The notes below the pieces were generated by a model. The model did no database searches. It was not told the origin of the DNA and saw only the letters and a program-made list of their open reading frames with translations. Both the position numbers and the translations under genes were made by a program. DNA of 64,000 bases from Adhaeribacter arboris (GTDB lineage: Bacteria; Bacteroidota; Bacteroidia; Cytophagales; Hymenobacteraceae), in NCBI RefSeq assembly GCF_003023845.1, contig NZ_PYFT01000001.1, positions 2,790,001 to 2,854,000 on the forward strand, written 5' to 3'. Positions 46,314-53,128 of the stretch are shown here, piece by piece (position 1 is the stretch's first letter; each line of letters begins with the position of its first letter).

Positions 46314-46363
46314 TATCCGTGTATTATCCGTTTATAAACGGATATATCCGCTTATAAACGCGG
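46314..46363. repeat. Tandem 20-bp palindromes, iteron- or operator-like
   Basis: TATCCGTTTATAAACGGATA (46325-46344) is a perfect palindrome. The adjoining unit at 46345-46363 is a near-palindrome in the same phase, and a half-unit TATCCGTGTA (46314-46323) precedes it. TATCCG thus repeats at 46314, 46325 and 46345. Such arrays bind dimeric regulators, partition proteins or replication initiators. No candidate binding protein is encoded directly beside it. Confidence 0.6.
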
Positions 46364-46672
46364 CTAAGCTTATCAGATGGGCAATGGTAACTCATTTTAT
46401 ACCTCTAAATAGCAGGAAATATCAATTTAAATGCTGCGAAATGCTTTACGGGATGCAAGGATAAACCCTAAAAAGATCTGGAGATCCAAACGAGAGTGTG
46501 ATTTGAAAGAAAAAGGGCGGTTGGCAAGATAATTGGATAATTTTATATATATTACTTCTAGTATGAACCAAAGAGCCTTATCTAGTAAAAAAGCCACTTT
46601 TAGCCTAATAGAAGCAACTATACCTATTCCGTACATAGTGCAGATAACCGGAACTACTCCGTTTAGCTGGTA
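46364..46672. other. Intergenic region left of the cassette array
   Basis: About 310 bp without a convincing gene. A minus-strand open frame (46427-46735) has no support beyond length and crosses the cassette boundary. A weak stem, AACTAC with GTAGTT near 46650-46675, could belong to a degenerate left-most attC. Confidence 0.4.
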
Positions 46673-46673
46673 G

Positions 46674-47239
46674 TTAGGCGTAATAGGAAAAATTTGGGCT
46701 GGGAAGGAGTGGCTAAACAACTGAAATATAGCCATAAAAGCAGAAAATTAGGAGTTTCAACCCGTCTTTGACAGCTAGGTCAAAGAAGAAAAAACAGGAA
46801 AAAAGACCGGATTAAAACCGTTTTTAAGGAAGGTATTTTACCTGTTTTTGGTACTTGTTAGAATAACAATACCTGGTTGAAACGAATAAAAAATGGCTTT
46901 TATTGCCTGCTAAAAAAAAGTTTAGCCCCGTTTTTACCTCTTTTGGCCAGCCCTTTATGGGTGTTTTATAAAAATAAAGGAGCTGGTGACTTCTCTTAGC
47001 CTCGCCTAAATGAAATCATCCCGCCTTTAGTTTTATTTCTTCATTTTTAGGAAAACGTTTGTTTCTCTTTAAAAAGCAGAGAAACCTAAAGAAGGGGAAA
47101 GCGGTAAATTTTTCCTACTATAAAGGGTAGTTCTTAAAAAATCAGCTACTTTACCTAAAAAAAGAACTACCCCGCCTAACTACACCTAAAAGACACCAAA
47201 CCCCAGCCAATTGGACAAGGCGTCTTTTAGCCTTGTTCG
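46674..47239 (+). other. Cassette 0: integron-type cassette without an ORF
   Basis: The segment begins with TTAGGCG after G46673, and its terminal site starts with CGCCTAAC (47173-47180), the exact reverse complement of GTTAGGCG. By the logic of the other cassettes, this is a cassette of 566 bp. No coding frame of note is present. It contains hairpins at 47061-47085 (GTTTCTCT/AGAGAAAC) and at 47125-47172 (11-bp perfect arms), so it may encode a structured RNA or a promoter. Confidence 0.5.
47125..47172. repeat. Inverted repeat abutting attC site 1
   Basis: GGGTAGTTCTT (47125-47135) and AAGAACTACCC (47162-47172) pair perfectly in 11 positions. The right arm ends one base before the R'' box of attC 1. 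Confidence 0.6.
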
Positions 47240-47245
47240 TTACCT
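47174..47245 (+). other. attC site 1
   Basis: R'' GCCTAAC and R' GTTACCT bound a 72-bp imperfect inverted repeat whose inner arms CTAAAAGACACC and GGCGTCTTTTAG match in 11 of 12 positions. R'' complements the start of cassette 0; R' begins cassette 1. Confidence 0.8.
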
Positions 47246-47264
47246 GTAAGAGAAATTAATAAAA

Positions 47265-47534
47265 TTGGAAAAATATAGCACGGACTTCCTTATAGCGGCT
47301 CATAATAAAAGCTCTTCTCATAAAGAAGGAATTTTGAGTAGTGAAAAATGCATTTGCTTTTACTGCCAAGAAATCTATCCACCGACTGAAATTGAGGAAT
47401 GGATTGAAGAAAATAGTGGAGGTGAAACAGCAGTTTGTCCAAAGTGCGGAATCGATTCGGTGCTTGGTTCAAAATCTGATTTACCTATTTATGACAAAGA
47501 ATTCATCGACCAAATGACTGAATATTTTTTCTAA
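47265..47534 (+). CDS. Cassette 1: small zinc-ribbon-like cytoplasmic protein
   Basis: An 89-residue protein with two cysteine pairs, KCICFYCQEIYPP (about residues 29-41) and CPKCGIDSVLG (about 58-68), which should bind one zinc ion. The layout matches a widespread family of small cytoplasmic proteins of unknown function, often found in accessory regions. The frame opens with TTG 26 bp after attC 1; no ATG is available upstream of the cysteine motif. It is the only gene of a 406-bp cassette (47240-47645). Confidence 0.75.
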   Translation: MEKYSTDFLIAAHNKSSSHKEGILSSEKCICFYCQEIYPPTEIEEWIEENSGGETAVCPKCGIDSVLGSKSDLPIYDKEFIDQMTEYFF

Positions 47535-47583
47535 AAAATAAGGCTAGGACTCAAAACAAGAGCAAAAAAGAAAAAACTCCTAC

Positions 47584-47651
47584 AGGTAACAACACCTAAA
47601 CGTCAGCCTCGGCCGACGGCCTCCGCCGTCTTTTAGCTTAGTCCGTTGGCA
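47584..47651 (+). other. attC site 2
   Basis: R'' AGGTAAC to R' GTTGGCA, 68 bp, with an inner GACGGC/GCCGTC stem. TACAGGTAAC at its 5' end is the exact reverse complement of GTTACCTGTA at the start of cassette 1 (10 of 10). Confidence 0.85.
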
Positions 47652-47695
47652 GTAATAAAAGTTAAAATTCGGAATAATTTTTTAAGTAATCTGAA

Positions 47696-48067
47696 ATGCC
47701 TTATATCTATAAAAAAGGTAGTGGACAAGTAATAGAAACTGGATTTAAGGATATTCCTTTGAAGTTGACAAAGGAAAATTTAAAAGAATTATTGACTGAG
47801 ATAATAAACCAGGAAACTAAATATACTCACCAAGATTTTGCAAATTGGTGTAGAACTCACTTTTCAAAGATTATATCTCAAGATATTGAATTAGAAGAAA
47901 TCGGAATTGATGAGGCGACTTATGAAGTAATAATGGACGTTGATGCGCAATGGGATTTATATTTGGTAAATACTTTCAAAATAGATGAACTAAAAGAACT
48001 GGACTTAACAAAAGTTCACTTGCCTTTGGAATGGTTTAAAAATTGGCTAAAGCAATTAGAACAATAA
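47696..48067 (+). CDS. Cassette 2: hypothetical acidic protein
   Basis: A 123-residue soluble acidic protein that I do not recognise. It begins MPYIYKKGSGQVIETGFKD and ends with a tryptophan-rich helix (LPLEWFKNWLKQLEQ). The size, composition and sole-gene setting resemble small immunity-type or orphan cassette proteins, but no function can be assigned. The ATG lies 45 bp after attC 2. The stop is 10 bp before the R'' box of attC 3. Confidence 0.7.
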   Translation: MPYIYKKGSGQVIETGFKDIPLKLTKENLKELLTEIINQETKYTHQDFANWCRTHFSKIISQDIELEEIGIDEATYEVIMDVDAQWDLYLVNTFKIDELKELDLTKVHLPLEWFKNWLKQLEQ

Positions 48068-48076
48068 AATTACTTC

Positions 48077-48128
48077 CGCCAACAAAAGCTAAAAAACATT
48101 AAAACGTTTTTTAGCCCAACCGTTAGGT
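48077..48128 (+). other. attC site 3
   Basis: R'' CGCCAAC to R' GTTAGGT, 52 bp. The inner arms GCTAAAAAAC and GTTTTTTAGC are a perfect 10-bp stem. GCCAAC complements GTTGGC at the start of cassette 2. Confidence 0.85.
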
Positions 48129-48149
48129 GGTATAAAAAATATAAAAGAA

Positions 48150-48440
48150 ATGTTCTTGTTGATTTATCATGGGAAGCCGCAGAGTCAAACGGGCGACTTG
48201 GAAGATGTTGGTGGTGCTTACATAAAGTGCTGGATAGAGTCAGAAAATTTTGACCAAGCTGACACAACAGCACAACAAGAAATAGAAGGAATGGGCTGGA
48301 ATGTTTTGGAATTAGATGAAGCCTTTACAATAACTAGAGAAGATTATTCAGAAGACCTAAATGAACTCGAATATTACGAGCAAGCATTAATTGATAAAGA
48401 AGTCTTCCTATTCCATACTTACCCGATTGAAGAAGAATAA
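48150..48440 (+). CDS. Cassette 3: hypothetical small acidic protein
   Basis: A 96-residue, strongly acidic soluble protein that I do not recognise (for example GDLEDVGGAYIKCWIESENF and EDYSEDLNELEYYEQALIDK). It starts with ATG 22 bp after attC 3 and is the only gene of its 397-bp cassette. No signal peptide. Highly acidic small proteins in cassettes can be antitoxins or DNA mimics, but nothing here proves that. Confidence 0.7.
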   Translation: MFLLIYHGKPQSQTGDLEDVGGAYIKCWIESENFDQADTTAQQEIEGMGWNVLELDEAFTITREDYSEDLNELEYYEQALIDKEVFLFHTYPIEEE

Positions 48441-48457
48441 GAAGAAAAAATTACACC

Positions 48458-48525
48458 ACTTAACATTGCATAAACACCAAGCTACGGCCGACGGCCTTGC
48501 TCGTCGTTTATACTAGGCGTTAGCC
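48458..48525 (+). other. attC site 4
   Basis: R'' ACTTAAC to R' GTTAGCC, 68 bp. TTACACCACTTAAC matches the reverse complement of the start of cassette 3 (GTTAGGTGGTATAA) in 12 of 14 positions. Confidence 0.82.
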
Positions 48526-48545
48526 CAAATTATAAAATAAAACCA

Positions 48546-48973
48546 GTGGATAATGTTTTAAGAAGTTTACTATCGAAATTAAAATCAACTTGGAATAAGG
48601 AAGGATTAGACGTCAATATTGGTATTTCGGATAATCAGATTGAAAGCCTTGAAAAAATAGTTAATTATAATTTTGATGAAGATTTTAAGGAATACTTAAG
48701 GCAGATAAATGGTTTAAAAGATTATGAATGGGATAAGGAGCTATTTTCTTTTTGGTCTATCGATAGAATAAAATCAGATATGGAGAATGTCACCCGTTAA
48801 AACTTATTTGCTTCGCTGATTATAGTATTAATCTTTGTAGCTATGGATTTAATATAGAAGATAGAAAGGTTTACAGTCATTACCAGCATACTGAAGGATT
48901 GCATTTTATATCAAATTCATTTACAGAATTTATAGACCTTTATCTAAAAGATTCAGATAGTTTAGTTAAATAA
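48546..48973 (+). pseudogene. Cassette 4: SMI1/KNR4-family protein, frameshifted
   Basis: A GTG at 48546 opens a frame of 84 residues (IGISDNQIESLEKIVNY, then LKDYEWDKELFSFWSIDRIK). It stops at 48800, but the SMI1/KNR4 C-terminal half continues in another frame as PLKLICFADYSINLCSYGFN and FTEFIDLYLKDSD, ending at a TAA at 48971-48973. The shift lies near 48790 and equals one missing base; it is not in a long homopolymer. SMI1/KNR4 (SUKH) proteins are common immunity proteins against polymorphic toxins. The cassette is otherwise normal (510 bp), so it is either a decayed gene or a consensus error. Confidence 0.78.
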
Positions 48974-48981
48974 TTAACTTG

Positions 48982-49035
48982 GGCTAACACAAGCTAAAAA
49001 GCATTAAAACGCTTTTTAGCCGCGGCCCGTTGGCA
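48982..49035 (+). other. attC site 5
   Basis: R'' GGCTAAC to R' GTTGGCA, 54 bp, with a perfect 10-bp inner stem GCTAAAAAGC/GCTTTTTAGC. It is a close relative of site 3. AACTTGGGCTAAC matches the reverse complement of the start of cassette 4 in 12 of 13 positions. Confidence 0.88.
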
Positions 49036-49063
49036 GTAATTACAATTAAATTTAGAATTCTGA

Positions 49064-49435
49064 ATGAGTATAGAAGAACTGAGAAAGGGATATTTTTTAT
49101 GTGACGGAGAAATTATTTCTTTAAATGTTAATCTGGACTATTCCTCCTATGATTCTTCGACCACAAAAGTTGCATTAAGGGTTAGAAAAAGGATAACAAG
49201 AAAGCTCTCTGAACCTTGCATTGTGGAATTAACCTTTATTAAAGTTCAAGATTTAAGGCTCTTTGAAGATTTTAAAAGCGGAAGAGATTATTCCGATATA
49301 GTTTTAAAAGAATTAGAATCCGGACAAATTTACCTTTCTCTAGACCCATTTGGGAATAGTGGAGAACCACACGAGGAGGACAATTTGGTAATAATTAGCA
49401 AAGGAATCCTTGTAGAAGAAAAGAAAAAAGAATAA
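49064..49435 (+). CDS. Cassette 5: hypothetical protein
   Basis: A 123-residue soluble protein that I do not recognise. It appears beta-rich in the first half (GEIISLNVNLDYSSYDSST, then EPCIVELTFIKVQDLRLF), with an acidic C-terminus ending in a lysine cluster. No signal peptide or membrane segment. The ATG is 28 bp after attC 5, and the stop is 4 bp before the R'' box of attC 6. Sole gene of a 470-bp cassette. It resembles small single-domain immunity proteins in size only. Confidence 0.68.
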   Translation: MSIEELRKGYFLCDGEIISLNVNLDYSSYDSSTTKVALRVRKRITRKLSEPCIVELTFIKVQDLRLFEDFKSGRDYSDIVLKELESGQIYLSLDPFGNSGEPHEEDNLVIISKGILVEEKKKE

Positions 49436-49439
49436 CAAC

Positions 49440-49505
49440 TGCCAACACAATGTATACCAAACCCTTGCTTCGCTGCGGGCTCGGCATACACGCGGCACGT
49501 TAGCA
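49440..49505 (+). other. attC site 6
   Basis: R'' TGCCAAC to R' GTTAGCA, 66 bp. It is nearly the same as site 11 (shared ACACAATGTATACCAAACCC). ACTGCCAAC is the exact reverse complement of GTTGGCAGT at the start of cassette 5. Confidence 0.88.
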
Positions 49506-49527
49506 CTTATAATAAATAATAAATTAA

Positions 49528-50148
49528 TTGGGGAAGAAGAACCAAGTGTTCACAATTAAGAAAGTAAATACCTTGAGATTGGTGTTTGTCCTCCTTTTAA
49601 TATTCTTAACAGGTTGCCAAAGTAAACATGAGCCTGTAGAGAAGGTGCCGAACGAGCAAGGCAGGGAAAATGAGAGTTACGTAAAAGCACTTATGACCCA
49701 TTATGTAGCTCCAAGCACTAGAAGCAAGGACTTACTTCCACCACCACCTTTAGGCTATTCCTATTTTACTGCAGGTGCAACATATAAAGGAGATACTCTT
49801 CGGATTCTGTTAAATACAGTGAAAGAATTAGTTGACTTAAGCGTGTTAGCTGGAGAATCGACGGACTCCGTTTCAATAGTTTCACTTGTCAAGGGTGAGA
49901 CCTTGCTAGAACTGAATGAAGAGGCTAAAAATGAAACAAAAGTTATAAAGCGTTGGGCTAGTGTTGACTCGATTAAATCACAAGGGAAGAATTATACTCT
50001 TAACCATTACTTTAGTGAAAGTGGAATGCAGAGAAAGAACCTTGACTTTCCAGAACAAGCATACCTAATTGATGCTTTATCGGATTGGGGGTTGCTAGTA
50101 TCTTGGGACGACTATATCGGAACTTATCGTATTAATAGCTTAAAATAA
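49528..50148 (+). CDS. Cassette 6: hypothetical lipoprotein
   Basis: A 206-residue exported lipoprotein. The signal peptide LVFVLLLIFLTGCQSKHEP places the lipidated cysteine near residue 30. The mature part has a proline-rich PPPPLGYSYF and an alpha/beta C-terminus (YLIDALSDWGLLVSWDDYIG). I do not recognise it. The frame opens with TTG at 49528, 22 bp after attC 6. Its 707-bp cassette is the longest clear one. Exported cassette products are frequent in environmental arrays. Confidence 0.7.
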   Translation: MGKKNQVFTIKKVNTLRLVFVLLLIFLTGCQSKHEPVEKVPNEQGRENESYVKALMTHYVAPSTRSKDLLPPPPLGYSYFTAGATYKGDTLRILLNTVKELVDLSVLAGESTDSVSIVSLVKGETLLELNEEAKNETKVIKRWASVDSIKSQGKNYTLNHYFSESGMQRKNLDFPEQAYLIDALSDWGLLVSWDDYIGTYRINSLK

Positions 50149-50158
50149 AAATTACAAG

Positions 50159-50212
50159 TGCTAACCACGCCTATACGGCAGCTTCGCCGCCGCATAGCCA
50201 AATACGTTAGGG
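50159..50212 (+). other. attC site 7
   Basis: R'' TGCTAAC to R' GTTAGGG, 54 bp, with inner CCTATACGGC pairing imperfectly with GCCGCATAG. AAGTGCTAAC is the exact 10-base reverse complement of the start of cassette 6. Confidence 0.87.
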
Positions 50213-50235
50213 GTAATATATAATAAAAATTAAGA

Positions 50236-50571
50236 ATGAAAGAGGCAGTAATTTCGGTAATGATAGTCGGTGCTTTCATGGTTGCCTCCTACTACCTTCA
50301 TAAGTACATGCGGAATATAAAATCTATGATTTGGTTCTTGTCCGTAGTTCTTATGTATATAGTGTTGCTTTACGGCTACTTAGAAATAATTAATAAAATA
50401 CACCAATATCTTAGAGATAGAGGCATTTATATAGAATTTGGACATGCAAGTATTTTATTATTAGAATTGGGTGTAATCTGTTTGTTTTTTGCCTTAATAA
50501 ATATTGTTTGGGCGGCTGTTAGTAGATATAGGAATTTACAAAATAAAAATACTTCCCCTAACCACACCTAA
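50236..50571 (+). CDS. Cassette 7: small integral membrane protein
   Basis: A 111-residue protein with three hydrophobic segments: about residues 4-22, 30-50 (IWFLSVVLMYIVLLYGYL) and 72-96 (LLLELGVICLFFALINIVW). No family recognised. The ATG is 23 bp after attC 7. The last residues (SPNHT) are encoded by the R'' end of attC 8, so gene and recombination site overlap by about 16 bp. Its cassette is 396 bp. Confidence 0.72.
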   Translation: MKEAVISVMIVGAFMVASYYLHKYMRNIKSMIWFLSVVLMYIVLLYGYLEIINKIHQYLRDRGIYIEFGHASILLLELGVICLFFALINIVWAAVSRYRNLQNKNTSPNHT

Positions 50572-50608
50572 AGCACACTAAAGCGTGCTTTAGGTAAGTA
50601 CGTTAGCA
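50556..50608 (+). other. attC site 8
   Basis: R'' CCCTAAC to R' GTTAGCA, 53 bp, with a perfect 11-bp inner stem ACCTAAAGCAC/GTGCTTTAGGT. CCCCTAAC is the exact complement of the start of cassette 7. Confidence 0.88.
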
Positions 50609-50643
50609 GCAAATTTATAGATATAAATAAAAAACCGAAGAAT

Positions 50644-51093
50644 ATGTTAAATGTAACGAGATTTACGCGCTTAGTAATTATTTTTTCAATGGCTATGGCT
50701 CTTGCTAGTTGTAAGAAAGACAGCGAAAGTGCTCCAAATTTATGGAGATCCAAAACTTGGAAGAGAGGCCTAATTGACAAAAACCCATCTACTAATCCAC
50801 CAGGCGCAAATGTTTATTATGCTGTAGTTGATTGTGAAAAAGATGACACTTTCAAATTTGGTTCAGATGGAAAATTAGAATGGTTTAGAAATAATGACCA
50901 CTGCGGAATAAACGAGACCCCAATGGTAACTCAAACTTACACTTTTAACAGAAAGACAAAAGAATTATTCATCGACAGCGATAAATATAGCGATACATAT
51001 ATTGTAGTGGAAGAAACAAATAGTCAGATTAAATTTTATATTCCAATAACTAGAGCAAATGGAGTTGAGAATATGATTTTTTTATTGCAATAG
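50644..51093 (+). CDS. Cassette 8: lipocalin-like lipoprotein
   Basis: A 149-residue lipoprotein. The signal peptide ends MAMALASCKKDSES, with the lipidated cysteine at about residue 23. The mature protein begins with a tryptophan-containing strand (LWRSKTWKRG) and continues with beta strands (DDTFKFGSDGKLEWF, YTFNRKTKELFIDSD), the pattern of the small lipocalin-like lipoproteins common in Bacteroidota. The ATG lies 35 bp after attC 8. This Bacteroidota-type export signal suggests the cassette arose within the phylum. Confidence 0.75.
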   Translation: MLNVTRFTRLVIIFSMAMALASCKKDSESAPNLWRSKTWKRGLIDKNPSTNPPGANVYYAVVDCEKDDTFKFGSDGKLEWFRNNDHCGINETPMVTQTYTFNRKTKELFIDSDKYSDTYIVVEETNSQIKFYIPITRANGVENMIFLLQ

Positions 51094-51112
51094 ACAAAAT
51101 AACAATATCTGC

Positions 51113-51165
51113 CGCTAACCATGCCTAAAGCACACTAAAGCGTGCCTTAGCCCAGTACGTTGTGC
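51113..51165 (+). other. attC site 9
   Basis: R'' CGCTAAC to R' GTTGTGC, 53 bp. Its inner sequence CCTAAAGCACACTAAAGCGT is shared with site 8. TGCCGCTAAC matches the complement of the start of cassette 8 in 9 of 10 positions. Confidence 0.85.
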
Positions 51166-51194
51166 TTAATTTAAAATATTAATGAATGAAGTGA

Positions 51195-51593
51195 ATGGAT
51201 AAGGATACCGCAATATTAACGCTTAATGAAAAATGGAATTGCGACCTAAATTTTGGTTGGGTTCCCATTACAAGCAACGTTGCGATTGAGAATGTAGAAA
51301 TATATGACTCAAGCTACTTTCAAAACTACATAGGTGAAATAAAAGAGATTATAAAAATCAATATCAAAGAAAACCAACTTTTAGAGATCCGTGAAGACGG
51401 ACAATTCAAAGAAGTCAACATTGATGATTGCGATTTCTACTACGACGGACTTGAATATATTTATACAGACAAGAACTTCGAAATTGTATTATATTTTTCA
51501 CACGAAAACTCAACTACAATTGGTGGACGGGAAATAATTTCCGAACTCCATAAAATATGGCCAGGATACCGTGAACATTTTTGGTCAATGTAA
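51195..51593 (+). CDS. Cassette 9: hypothetical acidic protein
   Basis: A 132-residue soluble acidic protein that I do not recognise, with beta-type segments (NLNFGWVP-like CDLNFGWVPITSNVAIENVE, then YDGLEYIYTDKNFEIVLYF) and a C-terminal helix ending in tryptophan (HKIWPGYREHFWSM). The ATG is at 51195, 29 bp after attC 9, and the stop is 12 bp before attC 10. No signal peptide. Sole gene of a 509-bp cassette. Confidence 0.7.
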   Translation: MDKDTAILTLNEKWNCDLNFGWVPITSNVAIENVEIYDSSYFQNYIGEIKEIIKINIKENQLLEIREDGQFKEVNIDDCDFYYDGLEYIYTDKNFEIVLYFSHENSTTIGGREIISELHKIWPGYREHFWSM

Positions 51594-51605
51594 AAGAAAA
51601 ACTAA

Positions 51606-51674
51606 GCACAACATTGTGTAAAAAATATGCTACGGACGACGGCCTAGCATACTTTTTACACGAGACCGTTGGGG
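51606..51674 (+). other. attC site 10
   Basis: R'' GCACAAC to R' GTTGGGG, 69 bp. The inner arms of 17 bases match in 16. TAAGCACAAC is the exact 10-base complement of the start of cassette 9. Confidence 0.88.
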
Positions 51675-51684
51675 CACATTAAAA

Positions 51685-52212
51685 ATGATAGAAATTGATA
51701 CACATAAAGTTTCATTAAAGTTTTTTGACTTTGACTGTTTACCAGATGAGTTGACAAAAGAACTTGGCCTCGAACCGACTAGGACAGCATTAAAAGGTCA
51801 GGAGTATTACATAGGACCAGAAAACAAGAGAGTAAAAAAGACTTGGAAATGGAATTTCTGGGAACATCAAATTACTATAGTAAAAAAAGACTTTTGGATT
51901 GGCAACCAAATAGATGACTACATAGACCAAGTTATTAAGCCAAGGCAAGAGAATATAAAAAATATAACATCTAAATGTCAGTCTGAATTTTCCATAGTAC
52001 AGTACCTCTATGATGGTTGTAATCCAGGGCTGCACTTTAAAAGTAACAGGTTAAAAATCATTGCGGACATAGGAGCAGAAATTGATATTGATATTTATGT
52101 GCTTGGAAGTGAGCAGATAGAAAATAAAAAAAGGAAGAATAACGAGCCCCAACACAATGTATACCAAACCCTGCTCCGCAGTGGGCTTGGCATACACGCG
52201 GCCCGTTGTTAG
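51685..52212 (+). CDS. Cassette 10: DUF4279-like protein reading through its attC
   Basis: A 175-residue protein resembling DUF4279: an early LTKELGLEPTRTALKGQEYY, then KKTWKWNFWEH and a later ILADIGAEIDIDIY-type strand pattern (KIIADIGAEIDIDIYVLGSE). The family is common near toxin immunity genes; its role is unknown. There is no stop before attC 11, so the last 22 residues are encoded by the site and the frame ends at its R' box. Read-through of an attC could alter the C-terminus whenever cassettes reshuffle. The ATG is 10 bp after attC 10. Confidence 0.72.
   Translation: MIEIDTHKVSLKFFDFDCLPDELTKELGLEPTRTALKGQEYYIGPENKRVKKTWKWNFWEHQITIVKKDFWIGNQIDDYIDQVIKPRQENIKNITSKCQSEFSIVQYLYDGCNPGLHFKSNRLKIIADIGAEIDIDIYVLGSEQIENKKRKNNEPQHNVYQTLLRSGLGIHAARC
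52147..52211 (+). other. attC site 11
   Basis: R'' CCCCAAC to R' GTTGTTA, 65 bp, nearly identical inside to site 6. GCCCCAAC is the exact complement of the start of cassette 10. Confidence 0.87.
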
Positions 52213-52233
52213 CAATTATTAGTTAAACTTAAC

Positions 52234-52518
52234 TTGGATACATCACAAGAGCTTGAAAAAAGAAATGCGATTAAAAGTCTAATTTTCTATGGCATTTATA
52301 TAACCGTTATTATTTTGATTAATGCCTCAGGAGCATTTAAGTCAGGTCCTTGTACACCAAATCTTGATATACTTTCAATTTTTCTAATTGGACCAATCAG
52401 TCTGATTCTTCTAATAAAGAATTTAGGAAAGCTTTTCGCCAAACATCCTACAAAATATTCCACCTTAATTCACGGTGTAGGATTACTAACCTGGATGGTC
52501 ATCCTATTCTTAGGATAG
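52234..52518 (+). CDS. Cassette 11: small integral membrane protein
   Basis: A 94-residue protein with three hydrophobic segments (about 15-33, 47-62 and 76-93). The frame opens with TTG 22 bp after attC 11. I do not recognise it. The cassette has a normal start, but its 3' site has lost a recognisable R'' box, so this marks the beginning of the decayed end of the array. Confidence 0.65.
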   Translation: MDTSQELEKRNAIKSLIFYGIYITVIILINASGAFKSGPCTPNLDILSIFLIGPISLILLIKNLGKLFAKHPTKYSTLIHGVGLLTWMVILFLG

Positions 52519-52599
52519 TGGAAAAAAACTGTTTCTAAAACTAGTTAAAGGGCAGTCGGGTAATGTTCGGTTGGAACAGGAAAGGTTTTTATAACGGTA

Positions 52600-52663
52600 A
52601 TCAGTTCTCTAAGCAATAAACAAGTAAATCTCCCAGCCGCCGCTTAGCCGCGGTCTGTAGGTC
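52600..52663 (+). other. Degenerate attC-like site 12
   Basis: The end TTAGCCGCGGTCTGTAGGTC closely resembles the R' half of site 5 (TTAGCCGCGGCCCGTTGGCA) but with GTT changed to GTA. No R'' complementary to the start of cassette 11 is visible. Probably a mutated, inactive site. Confidence 0.45.
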
Positions 52664-52684
52664 GTAATTATAAATAAATTATAA

Positions 52685-53119
52685 ATGAGTTATGATTTAA
52701 TGGTTTTTCAAAAGAATGCCGCTCCATTAAGAAAAAAAGATTTTATGGCGTGGTATGAAAATCAAACCCAATGGACAGAAGACCATGGCTATGATGACCC
52801 TGAGAATACTTCCGCTGAGTTACGGAATTGGTATGTAGAAATGCAAGGGCGCTTTCCTGACTTGAATGGACCTAACGCAAACGACCCTACGGAAAACCCG
52901 AACGAAACGGATTATAGTATTGGGAGAAAGATAATTTATGCGGCATTTAGCTGGTCCCAGGCTGAATCTGCTTATCAAAAAACTACAGAATTGGCAGCAA
53001 AATATAAGCTGGGCTTTTTTGACGCAAGTGGTTCAAGTGCTATTTGGATCCCAGATGGTAATGGAAAATTAAAGATATTAAAAGAAAGTGAACCGAAGCC
53101 TTGGTGGAAGTTTTGGTAA
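52685..53119 (+). CDS. Cassette 12: conserved hypothetical protein (MSYDLMVF family)
   Basis: A 144-residue soluble protein starting MSYDLMVFQKNAAP, followed by FMAWYENQTQWTEDHGYDDP, the central TDYSIGRKIIYAAFSWSQAE and the end GFFDASGSSAIWIPD. This pattern is familiar to me from a widespread family of uncharacterised proteins in Proteobacteria and other phyla, often in accessory DNA. A phylum-crossing family in this position fits import as a cassette. The ATG is 22 bp after degenerate site 12. Confidence 0.75.
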   Translation: MSYDLMVFQKNAAPLRKKDFMAWYENQTQWTEDHGYDDPENTSAELRNWYVEMQGRFPDLNGPNANDPTENPNETDYSIGRKIIYAAFSWSQAESAYQKTTELAAKYKLGFFDASGSSAIWIPDGNGKLKILKESEPKPWWKFW

Positions 53120-53128
53120 AATAACGCC

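Noticed and set aside
46427-46735. 102-residue minus-strand open frame left of the array
   Set aside because: No start context or recognisable domain; it crosses the first cassette boundary.
47174-52211. CRISPR array
   Set aside because: Repeats are imperfect, hairpin-shaped and separated by 300-650 bp gene-containing units, not by 30-40 bp spacers.
47174-52211. Simple rho-independent terminators between small genes
   Set aside because: The elements keep fixed GTTRRRY ends, and each R'' box matches its own cassette start, which terminators would not do.
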